From: Pirellulales bacterium
GTDB lineage: Bacteria > Planctomycetota > Planctomycetia > Pirellulales > JACPPG01
Assembly (NCBI GenBank): GCA_036499395.1
Contig: DASYDW010000136.1
Coordinates: 62,001-126,000, forward strand
Direction: 5' to 3'
Length of the DNA stretch: 64,000 nt
In this document: positions 49,181 to 57,304 of the stretch, one piece after another
Position numbering within the stretch: position 1 is the first letter of the stretch
How the letters are laid out: the number at the start of each line of letters is the position of its first letter
Translations under genes and position numbers: made by a program
Notes under the pieces: generated by a model
What the model was told of the DNA's origin: nothing
The model's input: the letters and a program-made list of their open reading frames with translations, nothing else
Databases searched by the model: none

Positions 49181-49867
49181 ATGCATCTGATGTATTTCGA
49201 CGTGTCGTATTTGTTATTCCTCGCGCCGGCGTTTTTGCTGGCGATGTGGGCGCAGATGCGCGTTCACTCGGCCTACGCTCAGGCTCAGCAGCAGCCGGCC
49301 CCGCTTAGCGGTGCGGCGGCCGCGCGCCATGTGCTCGACTCGGCGGGTTTAAACAACATCGAGATCGAACAGATTCCCGGCAAACTGACTGACCATTACG
49401 ATCCTCGGCAAAAGGTGCTTCGGCTGAGTCCCGAGGTTTACCAGAGCCGATCTCTGGCCGCGGTGGGAATCGCGGCCCACGAAGCCGGGCATGCGATCCA
49501 GGACGCCCATAGCTACGCCCCTTTGGCGATCCGCAACGCGGCGGTGCCGGTGGCGAATTTTGGTAGTGGGTTCAGCATGGTGCTGTTCTTCATTGGCCTC
49601 TTGGCGCATCTGCCCTTCTTGTTGTTTGCCGGCATCGCGCTGTTTGGCGCCGTGGTGTTCTTCCAGGTAGTGAACCTGCCGGTGGAGTTCGACGCCAGCA
49701 ACCGCGCTAAGGCACAATTGGTATCGCTGGGGATCGCGGATCGTGATCAGATGGTCTACGTCAATCGCGTGTTGAACGCCGCCGCCTGGACCTATGTGGC
49801 CGCGACGCTGCAATCGGTGTTGACGCTGCTTTATCTGATCAGCCGTGCGAATAATCAGCGCGACTAA
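49181..49867 (+). CDS. membrane zinc metallopeptidase (Zn_peptidase_2/YugP-like)
   Basis: A 228-residue integral membrane peptidase. The zinc motif is IAAHEAGHAIQDAH (HExxH). Hydrophobic segments are at about residues 6-22, 120-150 and 205-225. The sequence SGAAAARHVLDSAGLNNIEIEQIPGKLTDHYDPRQKVLRLSPEVY is typical of the YugP family, as is LPVEFDASNRAKAQL. The family acts in the membrane on unknown substrates. The ATG at 49181 is preferred over the GTG at 49169, which lies inside the GGAG ribosome site. Confidence 0.88.
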   Translation: MHLMYFDVSYLLFLAPAFLLAMWAQMRVHSAYAQAQQQPAPLSGAAAARHVLDSAGLNNIEIEQIPGKLTDHYDPRQKVLRLSPEVYQSRSLAAVGIAAHEAGHAIQDAHSYAPLAIRNAAVPVANFGSGFSMVLFFIGLLAHLPFLLFAGIALFGAVVFFQVVNLPVEFDASNRAKAQLVSLGIADRDQMVYVNRVLNAAAWTYVAATLQSVLTLLYLISRANNQRD

Positions 49868-49882
49868 GACTGAATAAATGCG

Positions 49883-52800
49883 CTATCGACCCGTGCCGGT
49901 CGACGCCGGCGCGGGTACGTCGCTCTGCAGGTAACGCATCAGGTCGCGCACCTGGTCGGCGTCTAGCTCGTCGAGAATTTTTTCCGGCATCAGCGACTGG
50001 TTGGCCGCTTCGATCGTCTCGACTTCCTCTTGCGATATCGTCGTCCGCTGATTCTTGGCGTCGAGGATCGTGATCGTCGACGGAGTGCTCTCCGCGATCA
50101 GGCCCGTCAGGACTCGGCCGTTCTTGGTGGCCACTACGTAGTTGAAGAACTCCTTGCGAATCACGGCGCTCGGGTCGACGATGCTGGTGAGCAGGAATTC
50201 CCGATTCTTGCGATCCGCCCCGGTCAGTTCAGGGCCGACCTTGTTCCCTTCGCCGAACAGCGTGTGGCAAATGCCGCAATGCTTGGCGAATAGCGGCTTG
50301 CCGCGCACGGCGTCACCCGTCGTCAGATTCATCGAGACACTGATGCCATGAATTCTGGCCCGCTTCTCGGCCGGCGTCTCGTCAGTAACCTTGCCCCAAT
50401 GCTTGGTAAGAAGCTCTTCGATGTGCGGCTCCTTGAACAGCGCGATCTGGCGGAGTTGGGCCGCGGGGACCTGGTCCGGCTTGATCTCGCCCCGATCCAC
50501 GGCCTCGAGCAAAAGCACCGCTGACGACGCTCGTGCGCACAGCAGTGACAGGGCCCGCGTCCGAACTTCCCCCTTGGTAGTCGGCAGCATCAGTAGCACT
50601 GACTCGCCGACGCTGGAGTCGGAATATCGCTCGAGCGCCGCGAGCGCTGCCGCCTGTATCGCCGCGGGCTCCTGCTCGTTCAATAAATCTACGAGCGGTT
50701 CCACGGTCGACGGGTCCCCGGCTTGTCCCACCACTTCGATGAGCGATATTCGATCCGCTTGCGTTACCGCGTGGTCCGCGATCAACGTCAAGGCGCGGGC
50801 AATTGCCTCACGGCTCCCCAGTCGTATCGCGCAGCGAAGCCGGACGGGTCGCGACTCGCGCTCAATGTGCATGCCGCTTACGGCCGCGCGCAGCGCTTCG
50901 GGCACGCCGTCCAGCTTATGACCTTGCAACCCCCGCTCTATTCCTGCCAGCAGCGCATCGAACTCGGCCTCGCCGGGCGCCGCGGCTAGCAGCCGAGCGC
51001 AGGCGGCGAAATCTTCCGGCGTTGCCGTGGCCGCATAACGACGAGCCAGACGTGGCAGAATAAATTCCCGGGTAAGAGGATGTTTCCACCCCTCGCGCGT
51101 AGCGAATAGATCCAAAACCGACGCACGGTCAGAACCGGCCTTATCCTCTACCGCCCACCACAAGAGCAGCGAAATATGCGGATCATTCGTGTCTTCGTCG
51201 CGTGCTAGTAGCGCCGCGATCAGCGGCAGGGCCTCGTCGCCGGGCAATCGTTTGGCCGTGCAAGCCAATTGGCTGCGCACCACAGGGCTGGATTCGGTCT
51301 GGGCGAGTATCAAGAAGCGCTCGGCCACATTCGTAGAGATATGCCGCTTGTCACCGAGCAATCGCACGGCCCAGGTTCGCACATCCTCGGCTGGATGGCC
51401 GAGTAGCTGAAGCGCTAGCGCTTCGTCGAATCCGCCACATTGATACAGCGCCCACAACGATTCGATGGCCCGCCGAGCGTCGCTCGATTGCCGGGCCCCT
51501 GTTACCAGGCCTGGTAACACAGATGCGTCCTGTCGTTCGGCGAGAATCAACCGTGCCTCGCGGCTGAACCATTCGTTGCGATGGGTGAGCAAATCCACCA
51601 ACTCGGTGCTGGGAAGCTTTCGCAGGTTTAGTCCAGCGACCGGCTTGGTGCCGTCGGCCACGAGTTTGTAAATACGGCCGTTCGAGCGATCCCAATCATC
51701 CTTGGGGTCGACATGATTCGCACGTTTGTCGTACCAGTCGGCTATGAACAAACTGCCGTCAGGACCAACCGTGCAATCCACCGGCCGAAAGGATTGATCG
51801 TCGGTCGTCACAAGATCGCCACCGAAGGAATTGACGAAGCTCGAGCCCTGGCGCTCGATTTTGTGCCAATAGATGGCGTTCGAAAGCACGTTCGCGGCGA
51901 TGTACTGATCCTCAAGCTGCTTGGGGAATGATCCACCTTGATAGACCACGCCGCCGCAGGTGACGTGTCCCCCTTTGAAACCGATGTAGGGAACGTGATC
52001 GAAATATCCGTAAGCGTGCGGGTTTTGTAGCTCGCCATGCTTGGCAAAGCCTTTGACGTAGTAGGCCCCTTGGACCTGGTGCAGCATCGCCCGCTCGCCC
52101 CAGTTGGTGCCGGCGATGATGTTGCCGTGGCGATCGAAATCCGCGCCCCAAGTGTTGCCGCCCCCTTCGGCAAAAAGCTCGAATTCTTTCGTGCGCGGAT
52201 GATAGCGCCAGATTCCCTGTTGGAACGTGATGCCGCGAATGTTGGCCGTGACGGTGCTTCCTTGCGCGCCGTAGAGCCAGCCATCGGGCCCCCATTGCAG
52301 ACTATTCGCCAGGGCATGTGCGTCTTCCAAACCGAAGCCGGTCAGCAAGACCTCGGGATCACCATCAGGCACATCGTCGTCGTTCCGATCGGCATAGAAC
52401 AACAAGTAGGGGGCCTGTACGACGAACACGCCACCATGTCCGATTGCGAGTCCTGTGGCGAGGTTCAAGCCGTCGACAAAATCCTTGGCTGCGTCTGCCT
52501 GGCCATCGCCATCGGTGTCTTCGAGGATCGTAATACGATCCTCGCCGCGCGGGCCGCGCGGCGGAGGCTCCGGCACGCGGTCGTACTTCGTGCGCAAATA
52601 CTGGTCCACTTTCACAGCAGTGAGTCCAGCCGGATTGGGATATTGCAGGTATTGGATGACCCACATCCGACCGCGGGCGTCGAAATTCATCGAAACCGGT
52701 TGCCGGATGGCCGGCTCACTGGCAAAGAGCTGCAGGCGATAGCCCGCAGGAATTTTGAATCGCGGCATCGCCTCGGCTGGAGTTAGCCCTTCGGCCGTCG

Positions 52801-52891
52801 CCGGCGTAGCCGCCGACGATGACATGGCGGCTACGAAGCAGCATGTGGCCACCAGACAATAAGCACGCGCGGTCAAAGGGCGGGAGGGCAT
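49883..52891 (-). CDS. exported PVC-type dehydrogenase/HEAT/heme-binding protein
   Basis: A 1002-residue secreted protein. After a signal peptide (about residues 1-34) comes a beta-propeller of the PVC membrane-bound dehydrogenase type (about 40-400; PRFKIPAGYRLQLFASEPAIRQPVSMNFDARGRMWVIQYLQYP, VGPDGSLFIADWYDKRANH). Then come HEAT-like helical repeats (about 440-850) and a C-terminal heme-binding domain with CxxCH in KHCGICHTLFGEGNKVGPELTG, a likely Met ligand and DQVRDLMRYLQ. Proteins of this design are a planctomycete hallmark; they probably oxidise a sugar-like substrate in the periplasm. A longer start at 52966 is less likely because it would hide the signal peptide. Confidence 0.87.
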   Translation of the reverse strand: MPSRPLTARAYCLVATCCFVAAMSSSAATPATAEGLTPAEAMPRFKIPAGYRLQLFASEPAIRQPVSMNFDARGRMWVIQYLQYPNPAGLTAVKVDQYLRTKYDRVPEPPPRGPRGEDRITILEDTDGDGQADAAKDFVDGLNLATGLAIGHGGVFVVQAPYLLFYADRNDDDVPDGDPEVLLTGFGLEDAHALANSLQWGPDGWLYGAQGSTVTANIRGITFQQGIWRYHPRTKEFELFAEGGGNTWGADFDRHGNIIAGTNWGERAMLHQVQGAYYVKGFAKHGELQNPHAYGYFDHVPYIGFKGGHVTCGGVVYQGGSFPKQLEDQYIAANVLSNAIYWHKIERQGSSFVNSFGGDLVTTDDQSFRPVDCTVGPDGSLFIADWYDKRANHVDPKDDWDRSNGRIYKLVADGTKPVAGLNLRKLPSTELVDLLTHRNEWFSREARLILAERQDASVLPGLVTGARQSSDARRAIESLWALYQCGGFDEALALQLLGHPAEDVRTWAVRLLGDKRHISTNVAERFLILAQTESSPVVRSQLACTAKRLPGDEALPLIAALLARDEDTNDPHISLLLWWAVEDKAGSDRASVLDLFATREGWKHPLTREFILPRLARRYAATATPEDFAACARLLAAAPGEAEFDALLAGIERGLQGHKLDGVPEALRAAVSGMHIERESRPVRLRCAIRLGSREAIARALTLIADHAVTQADRISLIEVVGQAGDPSTVEPLVDLLNEQEPAAIQAAALAALERYSDSSVGESVLLMLPTTKGEVRTRALSLLCARASSAVLLLEAVDRGEIKPDQVPAAQLRQIALFKEPHIEELLTKHWGKVTDETPAEKRARIHGISVSMNLTTGDAVRGKPLFAKHCGICHTLFGEGNKVGPELTGADRKNREFLLTSIVDPSAVIRKEFFNYVVATKNGRVLTGLIAESTPSTITILDAKNQRTTISQEEVETIEAANQSLMPEKILDELDADQVRDLMRYLQSDVPAPASTGTGR

Positions 52892-53063
52892 CGTGGAGAG
52901 GGTCCTGCTGCGGGCAATTATTGGCGAGGGAAACGACCCGAACCAAGCAGAACCATCATAATGCACGCGATAGCCGAGTTCATGCCGCGACTAAGGGCAG
53001 GAATTAACCGGCCCATACGCACGCCAAGTCGATAGAAAATCCCCCCAGAACCCCGCGGATGAT

Positions 53064-53429
53064 TCAGCGCGTATTGGACATGCCGGGGTGAACATCTGAC
53101 GGTCGACGGGCGAGCGCCCATGTCGTTTCCGCGATTCCGCGGTCGCGAGCTCGCTCACGATCCTGCGATTTAATACTTCGCACTCGGCACAGCCGGCAGG
53201 GCATGTAGACCATTCCCCCGCAACTAGCACAGCGTTCGGCCGGCCCCTGCGGAAGGTCTTCGTCATCGTCCAGGGGATGACAACGCACGGGATAATCGGG
53301 GCGCCGGCCGGCGGCAATCGCGCCGATCGAGGCGCGGCTGACGCCGGTGATCAAGGCGATTTTTCGCTGCGAATACCCCGGCACGGTCAGCAGACGTTTG
53401 ATCTCGGCAACCACTGAGGGAGGAATCAT
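53064..53429 (-). CDS. HTH and zinc-ribbon small protein
   Basis: A 121-residue protein. Residues 1-43 look like a helix-turn-helix (VVAEIKRLLTVPGYSQRKIALITGVSRASIGAIAAGRR). Residues about 66-81 have two CxxC pairs (RCASCGGMVYMPCRLC), a zinc-ribbon type knuckle. The C-terminus is charged. It may be a DNA-binding regulator. Its ATG overlaps the stop of an acidic reading frame on the same strand (ATGA), so the two may be translated together. Confidence 0.6.
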   Translation of the reverse strand: MIPPSVVAEIKRLLTVPGYSQRKIALITGVSRASIGAIAAGRRPDYPVRCHPLDDDEDLPQGPAERCASCGGMVYMPCRLCRVRSIKSQDRERARDRGIAETTWALARRPSDVHPGMSNTR

Positions 53430-53881
53430 CGGTCCGTCCTATAGTCCTCGGATTTAGAAAAGCTACGCGAGACTCCTTGCGTAACGAGAACGTCGCAATG
53501 GTGAACCTTCTCTCCAAGCGCGCGGACGTCGTCATCAGGCTCGGGCCAGAAATCGCCCGGCTCGGGATCTGGCTCGTCCTCGTCGAAGTCCGCCCCGAAT
53601 TCATCCCACCAACGATCGTCGCGGGTGTCCGGTTCTACGTCCGGTTCGTCATCCCCCTCCGCACCACAGTCATCGCGAGCAGGACTACCGGAATCGTCAC
53701 GCGCGCCGCTCCCGCAGGAGACCAACGCGAAGACGATGGCCCGACGATTAGTAAGGCCAGGAACACGACTTAGTCCGGGGGAGGGAACTGTACGGCAGGC
53801 GAGCATGGCAGCAGGAATTGCGAAGTCCATTCCTAGCCGGCGTCGCCAAAAGCAACGTCTGAGCGACCAGGACGGGGCCAT
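53426..53881 (-). CDS. possible acidic protein, uncertain
   Basis: A 151-residue reading frame ending inside the start of the HTH/zinc-ribbon gene (ATGA overlap). From about residue 73 on it is strongly acidic (DEPDVEPDTRDDRWWDEFGADFDEDEPDPEPGDFWPEPDDD region). The N-terminal half is less protein-like, and the true start could be an internal ATG near 53830. The coupling with the next gene and the biased acidic composition favour a real gene, but a random frame cannot be excluded. Confidence 0.35.
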   Translation of the reverse strand: MAPSWSLRRCFWRRRLGMDFAIPAAMLACRTVPSPGLSRVPGLTNRRAIVFALVSCGSGARDDSGSPARDDCGAEGDDEPDVEPDTRDDRWWDEFGADFDEDEPDPEPGDFWPEPDDDVRALGEKVHHCDVLVTQGVSRSFSKSEDYRTDR

Positions 53882-54049
53882 GCTATGCGAAAAGGTGGCC
53901 TAATTTCAAGCAAAGTTTTGTACATTTTTTGCAACTTTTTCAGCCGATGCTTAGCAGCTTTCCACTACTTTTCACTCGACAGGATGCACGCCATGTCGGT
54001 ACCATGACAGGGCGGGAGAGTCGCCACATCGCCCTCTATCGAGTCCATC
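53882..54049. other. AT-rich intergenic stretch
   Basis: This region has an unusually AT-rich patch (about 53905-53945, runs of T and TTTTGTACATTTTTT) in an otherwise GC-rich window. It is the likely promoter region for the gene at 54050. AAAGTT (53912-53917) and AACTTT (53933-53938) form a loose inverted repeat there. Confidence 0.35.
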
Positions 54050-54361
54050 ATGACTTTGACTCCTCATTCGCCTGAGACACTCGACGCATTAGCCTTACGA
54101 CTGCTCGACGCCGCGGGACTTTTGCGAAGAATGGCCACTTTATCCCGGGAAAATACGGTTGAATCGTTTCAACTGCATGGCAATAAAGTCCAAGAGTGGA
54201 TGAACCATCTCGAGGACTGGGCTTACGACGGTGCCGCCCGACTAGATGCGCAGATCATGCGCGAACGGGGTGCCCGGCGAGGCCAGGCGACGACTACACC
54301 AGTGGAAAACGCTACGACACGGCGATCGGGGAAACGTCGCCAAAAGTCGTCCTATAAATGA
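54050..54361 (+). CDS. small protein of unknown function
   Basis: A 103-residue protein. The first ~70 residues look helical and well ordered (SPETLDALALRLLDAAGLLRRMATLSRENTVESFQLHGNKVQEWMNHLEDWAYDGAARLDAQIMRERG). The tail is basic and rich in Arg, Lys and Thr. There is no signal peptide or membrane segment. It is preceded by an AT-rich stretch likely to contain its promoter. Not recognised. Confidence 0.55.
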   Translation: MTLTPHSPETLDALALRLLDAAGLLRRMATLSRENTVESFQLHGNKVQEWMNHLEDWAYDGAARLDAQIMRERGARRGQATTTPVENATTRRSGKRRQKSSYK

Positions 54362-54770
54362 ACCAAATAATGATCGTATTTTTTGGATCCATCGACAGAC
54401 CGTCGCAACTGTCGTGTCTCATCGCTTGATTGAGAATGCCTGAGTCCTTCAATCATAGCGCATCTGGAAAACTCGCGGCCGAGAGCGGTCATCGCCAAGC
54501 AGTGCAGATGCGACGCCCGCAAGAAACAATACCGCCATTAGAAGCAGGCGTAGAGAACTTCGATTCGAACGATTGGCAGACAAGCCCGTCCGCGAGGCGT
54601 ACAAAGAATGTACGCCACGACCGCGGCGCGCGAATCAAGCGCCTGTCCAATTAGGCGCGCTGTCAGATTAAATGCATTTCAATCGGCAACTGGTGCCGCA
54701 CTCGTCGCCAAGACATTGGCGGCACAAGTTGCGAGGGATTGAAATCGACGACTTTTGATCAGCAGCTCGC
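54362..54770. other. gene-free stretch with a long imperfect hairpin
   Basis: About 410 bases between two genes. A short reading frame at 54430-54654 is not convincing. The main feature is the long inverted repeat at 54676-54745. Confidence 0.5.
54676..54745. repeat. 70-base imperfect hairpin downstream of the RRM gene
   Basis: ATTTCAATC (54676-54684) pairs with GATTGAAAT (54737-54745); GCAACT (54686-54691) with AGTTGC (54727-54732); and GTGCCGC (54693-54699) with GCGGCAC (54719-54725). A local hairpin CGCCAA/TTGGCG (54706-54711/54716-54721) competes with the inner stem. It lies 25 bases past the RRM gene stop, so on the minus strand it is in that gene's 3' region. Confidence 0.55.
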
Positions 54771-55100
54771 TTAGTAGCGACCGCCGCGACCACCACCGCC
54801 GCGACCATATCCACCGCCGCCGCCACCACCACCACCACCACCGCGATCTTCGCGTGGCTTGGCCTCGTTCACCGTTAGCGGCCGGCCACCATGATCTTGT
54901 CCATTGAGTCCGGTGATCGCCGCTTGAGCGTCCTTGTCGGAGCTCATCTCGACGAAACCGAATCCCTTGCTTCGCCCTGTCTCACGATCCTCAATGACCT
55001 GAGCGCTCTGCACCTGGCCAAACTGTGAAAACATTTGTTCCAGGTCGGAACTGCTAATCGAGTAGGGCAGGTTCCCTACATACAACTTCTTGCCCACCAT
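54771..55100 (-). CDS. RNA-binding protein with one RRM domain and Gly-rich tail
   Basis: A 109-residue protein. Residues 2-84 form an RNA recognition motif with the two RNP signatures, KLYVGNLPY (RNP2) and SKGFGFVEM (RNP1); the tail (about 85-109) is Gly/Arg-rich (RGG-like). Such small RRM proteins are found in bacteria that include cyanobacteria and planctomycetes and are thought to act as RNA chaperones in cold or stress. AGAGGAG precedes the ATG. It stands alone on the minus strand, with a long inverted repeat just downstream. Confidence 0.92.
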   Translation of the reverse strand: MVGKKLYVGNLPYSISSSDLEQMFSQFGQVQSAQVIEDRETGRSKGFGFVEMSSDKDAQAAITGLNGQDHGGRPLTVNEAKPREDRGGGGGGGGGGGYGRGGGGRGGRY

Positions 55101-55367
55101 TCATCTCCTCTGCGAGGGCGTTTTGACCCCTGCCAATCGGCTGCGGGTCACTTGACACAGGGGCCGCTCGTGCAGCCCTAAACCGGAATGGTGATCGAGG
55201 TCACGGAGGACAGATCAGCGTAACGTGGCGTGTCGTACCCGACGCTCGACGAACCAATCAACGGGAAAATATACCAGGAAGAATGGCGAGGGAATACATC
55301 CGCCGGAAAAATGAAGTCAACCCCCTCGACGTCGGCAATCCGTCTCGCGGCGAGTCGCGCCGCCCCT

Positions 55368-57011
55368 TCAGCGCCCTTCGCCAGATGGGGGTGCAGGCTC
55401 AAGCAGAGCTTTCGGATCGGTCAGGTGCAGGTAATGACCATGGTCCGCCGTCAGGATAACTGCCGTGTCATTCCAGCAGTTATGCTCCTCAACCCAGTCG
55501 GTCACGGCATGAAAGGCGGCGTCACCACACATGACGGCTCCGATAGAATTGTCCAAATTGTCGTCGTGATTGGCCCAATCGACTTCGCCTGCTTCGACCA
55601 TCAGCCAAAAGCCCCGAGGATTCGTGGACAACACGCGGAGCGCCGCGCGCGTCATGTCGGCCAATGTCGGATTCTCGTGCCGATCTTCTGCGGAATAGAC
55701 TTCGGCCAGTTTCCGCACCCCGACCGCAGGATCGTACTGGCCGTCGGCGGTCGCAAACGGAAGATGACCGGTCTTTGCGCCAAAGAAACCAAACAGTCGC
55801 TGGCCGTGCTGGCCGGCGTCGTCAGCGGCAGTCGCGAGTGCCTCGGGGCCATTTCTTCCCGCTTCGCGCTGTACGACCCGATAATTGCCGCCGTGCCTGA
55901 CGTCGATGCGCTGCAGGTCGTCCGAGGCGATGTATTTGTTGCCAGGGATGAAGTTCGTTCCCTGTTTACGGTCGTCCTCCACGACTTCACCCCATCCTGC
56001 CCCGAGTAGAACATCCACTCCGGACAACGGCTCGTGGCGATGAGCGACTGAAGGCAGGCCAAGCAGATCGCGTGTCAAATCCTGAAAGTCGTCCCGCGAT
56101 ACGTTGTGAGCATAAGCGCAGGCGGGGGTCGCATGGCTGATGGGCACGCTGGTTATGACACCAACCGAATAACCCTTCGATTGAAACTCGTGGGAGACCG
56201 GCGCTACCTGCCGACCATGAGGACCGACATTGATCGAAACGTTATAGGTCTTGATGCCGGCACACAGACTAGTGGCCGACGCCGCCGAGTCCGTCACTGC
56301 ATGAGGGCATTCGCGCGATCGACCGATCAGGTACGCCGGATCGTCACCGATGGCCCAGGGTGCCGCTCCGCCATGTTGCGCGTTGTAGCCGCCATACATG
56401 TTGGCCGTGGCCGGCAATACGGTCTGGGCGTTAACGTCGATGCTCGTTGCGTCGCTCGCCGGAGATGACACGAAATAGCCAAAATCGGTTTTCGTGCCGC
56501 GATAATCCTGAAAGTGCAAACCCGTGCCGCGCCCTTCGGTGTAGCCGACTTTACCCGCCTTATAGATCGCGGCGGCCTGCGTCGTTTGCCAATCCATGCC
56601 GTCGAAGATGATCAGCACAACATACTTTTTCCCTGAGACCAGCGCGGCGCGTTGTAATCGAGCAATGTCCGTCTGATCGAGATACTCGGCATGCGGATTC
56701 AGCGTTTGGTCAGGCAGTCGGCCATACAACTGCTCGAGACGTTTGGCGTCGCGGTAGACGCTTCGGTCGCCTTGGAAATCCTCCATACTGATGCCGAACG
56801 TGTAGGCCGGAATCAATCGGTTCGAGTGGTTGGTCCAGCCCGTGTAGATGCCAGGATCGGTCCCCCAATACCCCCACGGCGCGTGATTTTTCGTAACCGC
56901 CTGGGATTGCAAATCCCGCAGGAAATCCGCCGCCTCAACAAAAGATACCGTGCAAGCGGAAAGCAATATTGGCAAGAAGGCAGTCCAGCGGCCGGATCGA
57001 AAGAAACTCAT
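55368..57011 (-). CDS. alkaline phosphatase, exported
   Basis: A 547-residue enzyme with a signal peptide (about residues 1-27, FLPILLSACTVSFVEAA). Metal and catalytic marks are VVLIIFDGMDWQTTQAAA, the nucleophile Ser region HAVTDSAASATSLCAGIKTYN, TSVPISHATPACAYAHN, EAGEVDWANHDDNLDNSIGAV and VILTADHGHYLHL. The enzyme would release phosphate from esters in the periplasm. The ATG at 57011 gives a clean signal; upstream starts add unrelated residues. The C-terminus ends shortly after the last histidine motif, and a following frame (55178-55402) does not look like a continuation. Confidence 0.87.
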   Translation of the reverse strand: MSFFRSGRWTAFLPILLSACTVSFVEAADFLRDLQSQAVTKNHAPWGYWGTDPGIYTGWTNHSNRLIPAYTFGISMEDFQGDRSVYRDAKRLEQLYGRLPDQTLNPHAEYLDQTDIARLQRAALVSGKKYVVLIIFDGMDWQTTQAAAIYKAGKVGYTEGRGTGLHFQDYRGTKTDFGYFVSSPASDATSIDVNAQTVLPATANMYGGYNAQHGGAAPWAIGDDPAYLIGRSRECPHAVTDSAASATSLCAGIKTYNVSINVGPHGRQVAPVSHEFQSKGYSVGVITSVPISHATPACAYAHNVSRDDFQDLTRDLLGLPSVAHRHEPLSGVDVLLGAGWGEVVEDDRKQGTNFIPGNKYIASDDLQRIDVRHGGNYRVVQREAGRNGPEALATAADDAGQHGQRLFGFFGAKTGHLPFATADGQYDPAVGVRKLAEVYSAEDRHENPTLADMTRAALRVLSTNPRGFWLMVEAGEVDWANHDDNLDNSIGAVMCGDAAFHAVTDWVEEHNCWNDTAVILTADHGHYLHLTDPKALLEPAPPSGEGR

Positions 57012-57180
57012 AGCAAGACTCTGCGGGCGGGGCTTGGCATGGATCGGGGCGGGGCACATAACGTTGCGAACGGAATTGGCAAACGCACAGTGTAATCCAA
57101 AGGCGATCTGACGGAATGCATAGCGCCGCCCGCCCCCCATAAATGCAATAGCGCAGTTGGCAATCCATCCGGACCTCTCA

Positions 57181-57198
57181 CGGAACCTTAATGTTCCG
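57181..57198. promoter_or_regulatory. operator-like inverted repeat upstream of the methyltransferase
   Basis: CGGAAC (57181-57186) and GTTCCG (57193-57198) form a perfect inverted repeat with a six-base centre, in the divergent region between the alkaline phosphatase and methyltransferase genes. Confidence 0.35.
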
Positions 57199-57239
57199 CA
57201 ATCGTCGGGCTTCCTTGCCCACGGGCGGCAAACCTTCGA

Positions 57240-57299
57240 GAATATCCCGTCTGTCGAATCACGCGTTCCCCATTCTGGCATTTTGCCAGGGAGATATTC
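57240..57299 (+). promoter_or_regulatory. nested leader hairpin around the methyltransferase ribosome site
   Basis: GAATATC (57240-57246) pairs with GATATTC (57293-57299), enclosing CTGGCA (57275-57280) paired with TGCCAG (57284-57289). The ribosome site GGGAG (57289-57293) lies between the two right arms, and the GTG start is at 57305. It could hide or expose the ribosome site. Confidence 0.45.
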
Positions 57300-57304
57300 C
57301 AATC

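Noticed and set aside
54430..54654. A 74-residue plus-strand frame after the small helical protein gene
   Set aside because: Its composition is polar and patternless and it has no clear ribosome site.
54737..54745. GATTGAAAT as a possible CRISPR repeat end
   Set aside because: CRISPR repeats often end in similar sequence, but only one copy is present here, in an inverted pair with no spacers and no cas genes.
55178..55402. A 74-residue minus-strand frame that overlaps the end of the alkaline phosphatase gene
   Set aside because: It was considered as a frameshifted C-terminus, but the phosphatase already ends naturally after its last metal-binding motif and the frame has no family signature.
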